From the NCBI GenBank assembly GCA_943329105.2, contig CALQCP020000169.1, positions 1 to 5,536 of the forward strand: a stretch of 5,536 nt of DNA, read 5' to 3'. A model generated the notes under the pieces. It ran no database searches and was not told the DNA's origin. It worked only from the letters and a program-made list of their open reading frames with translations. The position numbers were made by a program, and so were the translations under genes. This document shows positions 1 to 4,921 of this stretch, piece by piece. Source of the DNA: Chitinophaga pinensis. Its GTDB lineage: Bacteria; Planctomycetota; Phycisphaerae; Phycisphaerales; SM1A02. How positions within the stretch are numbered: position 1 is the stretch's first letter; each line of letters opens with the position of its first letter.

Positions 1-667
1 GAATGACCGCCATGTCATGACTAATGAATAGGTAGCTCAAGCCAAGCTGCTCCTGCAAATCGCCTAGCAAATTCAAGATTTCACTCTGCACACTCACATC
101 GAGCGCGCTGGTTGGCTCATCGCACACAATCAACTTGGGTTGCAGCCCAAGCGCGCGTGCAATTCCAATGCGCTGCTTCTGACCGCCAGAAAATTCGTGC
201 GGGTACCGATCCGCCGCGGCACGCCACAGACCGCATTGCTCCAACAGTTCCTCCACCCGCTCACGCAAGGCATCACCAGTAGCAATGCCATGCACTTCCA
301 GCGGCTCACCCACAATGCGCCCAACGCGCATGCGCGGGTTCAGGCTGCCGCCCGGATCTTGGAAGATGATCTGCATGTCACGACGAATGCGCCGCATGTC
401 GGCAGCACTCTGCCGGAATACATCCTTGCCCTCAAAGAGCACCTGTCCAGAGGTGGCCTGTTGAAGCGCCAAGACCGTGCGCCCCACCGTGGTCTTGCCG
501 CAGCCAGACTCACCCACCAACCCCAGCGTCTCGCCGCGACGAATCTTGAAAGACACGCCGTCAACCGCCTTGTGTTGACCAATCACCCGCTGCAGTACAC
601 CCTTGCGAATCGGGAAATGCATGTGCAAATCGCGCACATCAAGGATGACTGGCTGTTCACCGTGCAT
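1..667 (-). CDS. Oligopeptide/dipeptide ABC transporter ATP-binding protein (OppF/DppF type), 3'-truncated by window edge
   Basis: This is the ATPase subunit of a peptide-type ABC importer, which hydrolyses ATP on the cytoplasmic face of the membrane to drive uptake. Reading right to left, the visible 222 residues show VILDVRDLHMHFPIRKG near the N-terminus, Walker A GESGCGKTT (about 52-60), the Q-loop MQIIFQDPGGSLNPRM typical of OppF/DppF, the ABC signature FSGGQKQRIGIARAL (about 159-173), Walker B LIVCDEP with D-loop SALD (about 179-190), and the H-loop ISHDM (His about 217). The usual C-terminal oligopeptide-transporter extension lies beyond the window. I chose ATG 667-665 because AGGAA sits 9 bases upstream; an in-frame ATG at 697-695 would add ten residues (MVASAQESPK). 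The gene follows the HtrA-like protease by about 66 bases on the same strand. No permease, binding protein or OppD partner is in the window, so the substrate is unknown. The family call is firm; OppF versus DppF is not resolvable. Confidence 0.93.
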   Translation of the reverse strand, partial: MHGEQPVILDVRDLHMHFPIRKGVLQRVIGQHKAVDGVSFKIRRGETLGLVGESGCGKTTVGRTVLALQQATSGQVLFEGKDVFRQSAADMRRIRRDMQIIFQDPGGSLNPRMRVGRIVGEPLEVHGIATGDALRERVEELLEQCGLWRAAADRYPHEFSGGQKQRIGIARALGLQPKLIVCDEPTSALDVSVQSEILNLLGDLQEQLGLSYLFISHDMAVI

Positions 668-733
668 TTTCGGGGATTCCTGTGCCGAAGCGACCATTGG
701 GAGCGGCAATGCTATCCGGCACCGCCGGCGCCG

Positions 734-2197
734 TCAGCGCAGCGGAACTTCAACATCCCGCTCTGTTCCGTCCGGACGCAGAACCGTCATGTTGGCCGCA
801 GGCGGCGAAGCAAGCCGGGTCCGCCCCACCGTACTCCGGGCGAGGCGCACCCACAGGTCATCAACGGACGCCACTCGCTGCCCCTCAAGTGCAACGATCA
901 GTGAGCCCGCCGGGACATCTGCAGCGATCGGCCCTTGCGAGGCACCAACCAGCGCGCCCGGTCGCCCACCGCGCGAACCATTGACTAACTCCGAAAGCCC
1001 CGCGCGCTGAAATGCCTCAAGAAAGACGCCGGCATTGACACTCGGATTCATCGTTGCCAAGGTGACGCGCAACTCAATTCGCTCGCCCATTGTGCCATTC
1101 GCCGTGGCGCGCCACACCACCACTGGCAATTCCGTGCCGGGGGGTTTGGTGCCCACTTCGCTGAGTACTTCATCGCGGTAACTAATACGTCGATCACCAA
1201 GTGCAGTGATCACGTCGCCAAGTCGCAGCCCGGCACTGGCAGCGGGACTACCTGGCGTGATGGAGGTAATCACTGCGCCGTCGCCCTGAAAACCTTCGGC
1301 AACCGCGCGAAAGATGGGGTTCTTCGAAGGCGTCGTCTTCAAGCGTTCCGCATCCACCATACTCACGCCCATGAAACCGCGCGTCACACTTCCGCTTGCA
1401 ATCAATTGCGTGACCACATTCTCCGCAATCGACATGGGAATGGCCAATCCAATACCTGCAAACTGCCCGCTGCCAACGGTGTTACCGCGGCCAGTAGCAA
1501 TAGCAGTATTGATGCCGATCACGCGACCACGCACATCCGTCAACGGACCGCCCGAGTTTCCCGGATTGACTGCTGCATCCACTTGAATGAAGCTCTCATA
1601 CTCCACCTCGGCAAGCCCGGCACTTCGCCCTACTCCAGAGACGATTCCGCTGGACATACTGAATCGAAACTCAAACGGCGAGCCAAAGGCAAACACTAAA
1701 TCACCCTGCGCGGGAAGCGTGGCAGTGCGCGTTGCCGGCAACAATCCATCGGCATCAATATGCAGTACCGCAATGTCAGTGCGCGGATCAAGACCAACCA
1801 GCGTTGCCGTATGCAGCGAACCATCATGCAACTGCACCTGAAGCTCGGTTGCTCCATCCACCACATGCGCATTGGTCACGATGTTGCCGCTCGCGTCCCA
1901 GATCCAACCAGAACCAGATTGCGTAAACGAACGCGCCCCAAGCCGCCCCTTGGCTTCACCCGCAACACTGACATGCACTACCGCTGGCTCAACGGCGGCA
2001 GCGATATCGCGCATCGATGCACTCATCGCTTCCAACGCATTGGAGCTTGCCAATCGATCCGCCGCAGCATCCATGGAGCGCGCGGTGCGTTCCACCTGCG
2101 CAAGCCGAATCAACGCCGGGACAGTCCAAAGACTCACCGCCGCGGCTGCCAGCAACAACGCCGCAGGAAGCGCGCGAAGCAAGCGGGAATCACTCAT
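734..2197 (-). CDS. Membrane-anchored HtrA/Deg-type trypsin-like serine protease with PDZ repeats
   Basis: This 487-residue protein is an HtrA/DegP/DegS-family protease, which degrades or processes misfolded envelope proteins. A hydrophobic segment (about residues 9-31) looks like an uncleaved signal anchor that would place the rest outside the cytoplasm. An Ala-rich helical linker (about 33-68) follows. The protease domain (about 70-265) carries the complete triad: His111 in TNAHVV, Asp141 in DPRTDIAVL and Ser215 in GNSGGPL. The first PDZ domain (about 270-380) includes FMGVSM and GSPAASAGLRLGDVI. The C-terminal part (about 385-487) looks like a second, more divergent PDZ, with VPAGSLIVALEGQRVASVDDL. 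The start ATG overlaps the panB stop as ATGA, so translational coupling is likely; I see no Shine-Dalgarno sequence before it. The substrate is unknown. The family is certain, but no specific symbol (degP, degQ, degS) is justified: the single anchor resembles DegS while two PDZ domains resemble DegP/DegQ. Confidence 0.96.
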   Translation of the reverse strand: MSDSRLLRALPAALLLAAAAVSLWTVPALIRLAQVERTARSMDAAADRLASSNALEAMSASMRDIAAAVEPAVVHVSVAGEAKGRLGARSFTQSGSGWIWDASGNIVTNAHVVDGATELQVQLHDGSLHTATLVGLDPRTDIAVLHIDADGLLPATRTATLPAQGDLVFAFGSPFEFRFSMSSGIVSGVGRSAGLAEVEYESFIQVDAAVNPGNSGGPLTDVRGRVIGINTAIATGRGNTVGSGQFAGIGLAIPMSIAENVVTQLIASGSVTRGFMGVSMVDAERLKTTPSKNPIFRAVAEGFQGDGAVITSITPGSPAASAGLRLGDVITALGDRRISYRDEVLSEVGTKPPGTELPVVVWRATANGTMGERIELRVTLATMNPSVNAGVFLEAFQRAGLSELVNGSRGGRPGALVGASQGPIAADVPAGSLIVALEGQRVASVDDLWVRLARSTVGRTRLASPPAANMTVLRPDGTERDVEVPLR

Positions 2198-3048
2198 GAT
2201 GTATGGCCAGCCATCTGTTGCAACCGCGCCAATTCATCGGGCGCGATCGTGTACGGATGCTCGCCAAGATCGCCATCACGCACGCGGTCGCGCCACACCC
2301 GCGCGGCTCGTTCAATTTCTGCGCCCACCGCAGCCAATGGACGCGCAAAAGCAGGCTGCCAATGCGTCAATCCAAGAAGATCGTTGAGGACGACTACCTG
2401 ACCATGACACGCGGTGCCAGCACCGCAGCCAATCACCGGAACCGTCGCGCGTTCCACTACTAACTCAGCAACTTCTGCTGGGCACGCCTCAATGAGCAAC
2501 ATGGATGCACCCGCCGCTTCAAGGGCTGCAGCATCATGCAAGATGCGCAACGCACTCTCAGCGCTCCGACCCGCGCTCATGTATCCGCCCTTCATCTTCG
2601 ATTGCTGCGGACGGCTACCGATGTGCGCCACCACCGGAATACCGGCGCGCGCCAGCTTCTCAACCAGCGGCGCGAATGATCGATCCATTTCCAACTTCAC
2701 GCAGTCGGCGTTGCCCTCCGTCATAAATCGACCAGCGTTACGAATCGCCTCTGCGTCATCCGCTTGGTAACTCATGAACGGCATGTCCGCCATCACAATG
2801 CGTGACGGCGCGCCGCGCTTGACGGCGGCAGTGATGGTGACCATGAAATCAAGCGGCGCGTTGATGGTGGACGCATAGCCCAGAATCATCTCTGCAGCGG
2901 TGTCGCCAACCAGCAGCACTTCCAGCCCGCTCTTCTCAAGCCAGCGCGCAGTAGTGGCGTCGTAACACGTCAAGCATGAGAACTTTGCGCCGGACTTCGC
3001 CATGCGGCCAAGGTCACGCAGTGTCAGATTCATTGGAGCGTCAGCCAT
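2194..3048 (-). CDS. panB: 3-methyl-2-oxobutanoate hydroxymethyltransferase (ketopantoate hydroxymethyltransferase)
   Basis: PanB transfers a hydroxymethyl group from 5,10-methylenetetrahydrofolate to 3-methyl-2-oxobutanoate, giving ketopantoate, the first committed step of pantothenate and hence CoA synthesis; it is cytoplasmic. From the chosen start the protein is 284 residues, close to the usual 260-280. Residues matching those known in E. coli PanB are in place: Asp49 in LLVGDT and Asp88 in MADMPFMSY (Mg2+ site), Lys118 and Glu120 in CVKLEMD, His142 in VVAHIG, Glu187 in LLIEACP, and the VPVIGCGAG strand (204-212). The frame is open to 3144, but that extension is Arg/Cys-rich, unlike PanB, and overlaps the upstream gene; ATG 3048 gives MADAPMNLTLRDL. 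An ATG five codons further on (3033) is also possible. No Shine-Dalgarno precedes the start. The stop overlaps the protease gene start by four bases. Being near coaD fits a CoA-synthesis theme. panC, panD and panE are not in the window. Confidence 0.95.
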   Translation of the reverse strand: MADAPMNLTLRDLGRMAKSGAKFSCLTCYDATTARWLEKSGLEVLLVGDTAAEMILGYASTINAPLDFMVTITAAVKRGAPSRIVMADMPFMSYQADDAEAIRNAGRFMTEGNADCVKLEMDRSFAPLVEKLARAGIPVVAHIGSRPQQSKMKGGYMSAGRSAESALRILHDAAALEAAGASMLLIEACPAEVAELVVERATVPVIGCGAGTACHGQVVVLNDLLGLTHWQPAFARPLAAVGAEIERAARVWRDRVRDGDLGEHPYTIAPDELARLQQMAGHTS

Positions 3049-3052
3049 ACCG

Positions 3053-3077
3053 GGAGTGTAAATGGTGCACGCCTCAA
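3053..3077 (-). promoter_or_regulatory. Copy 1 of a two-part motif directly upstream of the panB start
   Basis: Read in the direction of panB, the segment is TTGAGGCGTGC, six bases, then TACACTCC, four bases before the ATG at 3048. The same two blocks in the same order precede the lactamase-fold gene (3822-3801). TACACT matches the TANNNT pattern of a -10 box and lies six bases from the ATG, so a leaderless start is conceivable. TTGAGG is too near (11 bases) to be a normal -35. Role unproven. Confidence 0.35.
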
Positions 3078-3115
3078 TCGCCGCAGCGCGCAGAGGCAAG
3101 TTCCGGCGCCGGTTA

Positions 3116-3793
3116 TCAGCGGCGCATCGGGTTCTGCACCACATTATCGCGGCCGCAGACGATCAGGTCCGCAATCTCAATCACTTCTTTGAAGCTTTCC
3201 TGCGCCTGCTCCAGGCTGAATACCGGTGATAGCACTTTGCCCTCCGCAAGATGCTCATAGGAAGCAACCGCGTCGCCCGCCACAAGGACCGTTGCACTCG
3301 GCTGCGGCAACAGCAGTCCGCACGAGCCCTGCGTCACCCCGTACAGCGGGAACAAATCAACGCCCATCGCCAGCGTGTCCGGCGAAGACTTGCAGCGCTG
3401 CAACAGCGTGATCTCCGCGCGCAATGACTTGGCAAGATCGCCATCATCAGCGTCCTCAGCTTCCTGAAACTTGGCAACCAATTGTGCGCCAACACTCTCG
3501 CGTTCCAATTCACCAACGAGCCACTGCGCATCATCAAACGCGGTGATACCGCGCCGTCGCATCGGATGAAAGTTGGTGAGAAACACGTGCGTGATCGCTT
3601 CGGGCTTCAGACCGCTGCGCTCCAAGAGGCGCGGAACCAGAATCTGCTCTGGCAGCGAAGGATCAACCAAAATCTTCGCATCACCCGCGTCGATCAGCGT
3701 GGTAGTCGCATGCGCCGGCCGCACATCGCCGCGCTCGCCCCACAACGGATGATGCGCGAGCGTGCCGATCGAGATAACGCGGAAGTGTGCCAT
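3116..3793 (-). CDS. Metallo-beta-lactamase-fold protein lacking most metal ligands
   Basis: This 225-residue protein follows the outline of the metallo-beta-lactamase fold, but the zinc-site histidines are largely replaced. The early strands appear as TTLIDAGDAKILVDPSL (31-47). Where the family has HxHxDH, this reads TNFHPMRRRG (73-82), keeping one His. Where it has TPGHTPGS, this reads TQGSCGLLL (154-162). The later Asp is kept in LVAGDAVASYEHLAEGK (170-186), and the last His position reads CGRDN (213-217). A charged, probably helical insertion with EAEDADDGD spans about 95-135. The remaining ligands would not make a normal dinuclear site, so classical hydrolase activity is doubtful; the motifs nevertheless look orderly rather than decayed. 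I chose ATG 3793 because MAHFRVISIGTLAHHPLWGE begins like the fold and the start lies 25 bases after the coaD stop; the upstream open extension is coaD antiphase sequence. No Shine-Dalgarno sequence is present. It lies between coaD and panB. Function unknown. Confidence 0.85.
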   Translation of the reverse strand: MAHFRVISIGTLAHHPLWGERGDVRPAHATTTLIDAGDAKILVDPSLPEQILVPRLLERSGLKPEAITHVFLTNFHPMRRRGITAFDDAQWLVGELERESVGAQLVAKFQEAEDADDGDLAKSLRAEITLLQRCKSSPDTLAMGVDLFPLYGVTQGSCGLLLPQPSATVLVAGDAVASYEHLAEGKVLSPVFSLEQAQESFKEVIEIADLIVCGRDNVVQNPMRR

Positions 3794-3795
3794 GG

Positions 3796-3830
3796 GGGGA
3801 GGAGTGTACGGGCACCCCTCAAGCCTCCCC
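3796..3830 (-). promoter_or_regulatory. Potential start-site hairpin spanning the coaD stop and abutting the lactamase-fold gene start
   Basis: In the mRNA, GGGGAGG (3830-3824, the last codons of coaD) is exactly complementary to CCTCCCC (3802-3796), which ends two bases before the ATG at 3793. The 21-base loop contains the coaD stop codon. A ribosome finishing coaD would melt the 5' arm, so the arrangement suits translational coupling. This is a pairing seen by eye, not a measured structure. Confidence 0.4.
3801..3822 (-). promoter_or_regulatory. Copy 2 of the two-part motif, upstream of the lactamase-fold gene
   Basis: Read toward the gene, the segment is TTGAGGGGTGC, three bases, then TACACTCC, seven bases before the ATG at 3793. 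It differs from the copy before panB at one base of the first block and in spacer length. The first block includes the TGA stop of coaD. TACACT could be a -10-like box; the true role is not known. Confidence 0.35.
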
Positions 3831-4391
3831 GCCCCCATGATGCTCCGCCGCAAGTTTGCCAAGCGGATTCGTGGGGTCACCCTTCTTGCGTGCCAACGCT
3901 TCGATGACGCGCTTCGGCACCAACGGCACGAGCTTGTCGAGCGTTCCGCCAAACGCCGCAATCTGCTTGATCAAACTGGAACTGGTGTATGCGTAACTCT
4001 CGCCAGTCACTACAAACACCGTCTCGATGTTTGCCACTTGGCGATTAGTGATTGCCAACTGGCATTCGCTGGCAAGATCGGTGACGTTACGAATACCACG
4101 CACAATGGCCACCGCTCCAACCGATCGCGCAAAGTCGACCGTGAGACCGGTGTAAACCTCCACGCGCACGGGCGCGCCCTCGGGCTCTGCCTTGAGCATG
4201 TCGGCCACACATCCGCGCGCAAGATCAAGGCGCTCTTCAAAACTAAAGAGGGCAGGCTTGCTTGGGTTGTGACCAATCGCCAACACAATCTCATCGAACA
4301 TCCCGCGCGCGCGCGCCAACACATCGAGATGCCCGAGCGTGATCGGATCGAAGCTGCCGGTGTAAACCGCGAGGTGCCGTTTGATGACCAT
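3819..4391 (-). CDS. coaD: Phosphopantetheine adenylyltransferase (PPAT)
   Basis: CoaD transfers AMP from ATP to 4'-phosphopantetheine, giving dephospho-CoA and pyrophosphate; it is the penultimate step of CoA synthesis in the cytoplasm. The nucleotidyltransferase signature is at the N-terminus: YTGSFDPITLGHLDV, with Ser13 at the usual Thr/Ser position and His21 as the catalytic His. Lys45 lies in NPSKP. FSFEERLDL (49-57), VDFARSVGA (85-93), IVRGIRNVTD (96-105, with the two Arg of the nucleotide site), CQLAITNR and YTSSSLIKQIA (135-145) all match the family in order. At 190 residues it is longer than the usual 160 or so; the excess is a tail after about residue 168 rich in Gly, His and Glu, encoded by a G-rich run. 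ATG 4391 is the only sensible start; no Shine-Dalgarno precedes it. It is the first gene of the minus-strand block. Confidence 0.96.
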   Translation of the reverse strand: MVIKRHLAVYTGSFDPITLGHLDVLARARGMFDEIVLAIGHNPSKPALFSFEERLDLARGCVADMLKAEPEGAPVRVEVYTGLTVDFARSVGAVAIVRGIRNVTDLASECQLAITNRQVANIETVFVVTGESYAYTSSSLIKQIAAFGGTLDKLVPLVPKRVIEALARKKGDPTNPLGKLAAEHHGGGEA

Positions 4392-4437
4392 TACGCGCCA
4401 AGGCTAGCGCAGGTCGCCCGGGGTATTGGTTACCGAC

Positions 4438-4474
4438 AAAATTCGCAAGATAAATCCTGCCATTTACTTGCGAA
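4438..4474 (-). terminator. Long hairpin with short T-tract on the minus strand, upstream of coaD
   Basis: Arms TTCGCAAG (4442-4449) and CTTGCGAA (4467-4474) are perfect complements. Inside them TAAAT (4451-4455) pairs with ATTTA (4462-4466), leaving one bulged base and a six-base loop CCTGCC, for 13 pairs in all. Read on the minus strand the hairpin is followed by TTTT (4441-4438), so it resembles a weak intrinsic terminator 46 bases before coaD. It could equally be a regulatory hairpin in the coaD leader or a paired binding site. Confidence 0.4.
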
Positions 4475-4552
4475 GCGCCCCGGTGAAATCGACTCTCTTC
4501 ATGTCGAGGACGCACTCAGAGGGTTGCGCCCAAGACAATCGGAACACGCGAA

Positions 4553-4763
4553 GTCTTCAGAAAAGGGAAGACGGAGCACAGGAGGCGGGATAGGGAAAGC
4601 CCTATGTCCGCACAACAGACCACGGGCCCGAGAAGTAAGGGCTCCGCGTACACAGGGCCTTCCACAGAAGGCCCGACGGATCAAGGGCCCGTGCGGTGTG
4701 GGCCCGACATTCCTGGATCGGCCCCGCTCAGTGGATGCCTCCCTGAGCGGGGTTTCCATTTTT
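4553..4763 (+). ncRNA. Candidate structured RNA ending at an intrinsic terminator (unrecognised family)
   Basis: In about 200 bases the plus strand shows successive hairpins: GTCTTC/GAAGAC (4553-4558, 4567-4572); ATAGGG-AAAG-CCCTAT (4590-4605); CGGGCCC with GGGC(T)CCG (4623-4629, 4639-4646); GGGCCTTC-CACA-GAAGGCCC (4655-4674); GGGCCC/GGGCCC (4685-4690, 4700-4705); then the terminator. An alternative rod pairs CACGGGCCC (4621-4629) with GGGCCCGTG (4685-4693), nested over TCCG/CGGA (4643-4646, 4677-4680) and the CACA-loop hairpin, and closed by ATGTC/GACAT (4604-4608, 4706-4710). I looked for tmRNA, RNase P, SRP RNA and common riboswitch signatures and recognised none; 6S RNA cannot be excluded. 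The 5' end is a guess, since no clear promoter is visible, and further stems occur back to about 4489. It may be a free RNA or a leader of the downstream gene. Confidence 0.4.
4722..4763 (+). terminator. Strong intrinsic (rho-independent) terminator, plus strand
   Basis: CCCCGCTCAG (4722-4731) pairs perfectly with CTGAGCGGGG (4743-4752). The loop can extend the stem with GGA/TCC around TGCC, leaving one bulged T. A T-rich tract, TTTCCATTTTT (4753-4763), follows on the plus strand, and no such tract lies on the other side, so the direction is clear. No rightward protein gene precedes it, which implies a short non-coding transcript or an attenuator for the gene that begins about 160 bases later. 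Confidence 0.85.
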
Positions 4764-4910
4764 ACGGGCATTTGCTTGGCATGTACCCATAGTTACTCGG
4801 AAATATGGAATAATCCGAACTAAATTCGCTTGATTGCTGCTGCTTGGAGCAGATGCCATGGCCTCTGATCACGGCTGCCACACCGCGATCGCTGACCACA
4901 AACGGGTGCC

Positions 4911-4916
4911 TATTAT
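4911..4916 (+). promoter_or_regulatory. -10-like box close to the NADH dehydrogenase start
   Basis: TATTAT differs from TATAAT at one base and ends five bases before the GTG at 4922. If it is a -10 element, transcription would begin at or next to the start codon, giving a nearly leaderless mRNA. No good -35 is seen at the normal distance. Confidence 0.3.
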
Positions 4917-4921
4917 CGTCG

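Larger units (their letters stand above)
4392..4921. other. Non-coding divide between the leftward block and the rightward NADH dehydrogenase gene
   Basis: No reading frame here has a recognisable domain or a good start signal. The stretch holds a long hairpin near coaD (4442-4474), a dense series of G+C-rich hairpins (about 4489-4710), a strong plus-strand terminator (4722-4763), an A+T-rich patch (about 4780-4830) with inverted TCGGA/TCCGA arms (4797-4801, 4814-4818), and a TATTAT box (4911-4916). Both flanking genes must be transcribed outward from within it. Confidence 0.7.

Noticed and set aside
140..904. Open plus-strand frame of 254 codons
   Set aside because: It lies antisense to the ABC ATPase and the end of the protease gene, both with complete family motifs on the minus strand; its own translation has no recognisable domain.
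2482..2493. Third occurrence of the first half of the upstream motif (ATTGAGGCGTGC on the minus strand)
   Set aside because: It lies inside panB at the conserved IEAC codons, lacks the TACACTCC half and is not before a start; taken as chance similarity.
3049..3144. Longer panB start adding 32 residues
   Set aside because: The extension (MWCRTRCAADNRRR) is unlike PanB, overlaps the upstream gene by 29 bases and would make the protein unusually long.
3794..3961. Longer start for the lactamase-fold gene
   Set aside because: The added 56 residues are read out of frame through the coaD 3' end and are Arg/Cys/Ser-rich; the fold begins naturally at MAHFRV.
4571..4605. Possible cobalamin-type or RNase P-like fragments in the purine-rich stretch
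   Set aside because: Only isolated short purine runs resemble those families; the defining conserved blocks are absent.
4499..4771. Minus-strand 90-codon frame over the hairpin island
   Set aside because: No domain, Arg/Pro/Cys-rich, no start signal, and it is fully explained as the complement of a structured region.
4604..4792. Plus-strand 62-codon frame with repeated GP dipeptides (TGPSTEGPTDQGP)
   Set aside because: The Gly-Pro repeats come from the GGGCCC stems, the frame runs through the intrinsic terminator, and the AGGAGG at 4580-4585 is 18 bases from the ATG, too far for a ribosome site.
3762..4823. Open plus-strand frame of 353 codons
   Set aside because: It runs antisense across all of coaD and through the hairpin island; the composition is Arg/His-rich and domain-free, as expected of a shadow frame in G+C-rich DNA.
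4853..4921. ATG 4853 as the NADH dehydrogenase start
   Set aside because: It is possible, but the added 23 residues do not resemble the family N-terminus and the GGAG is only three bases from the ATG; kept as an alternative, not the main call.
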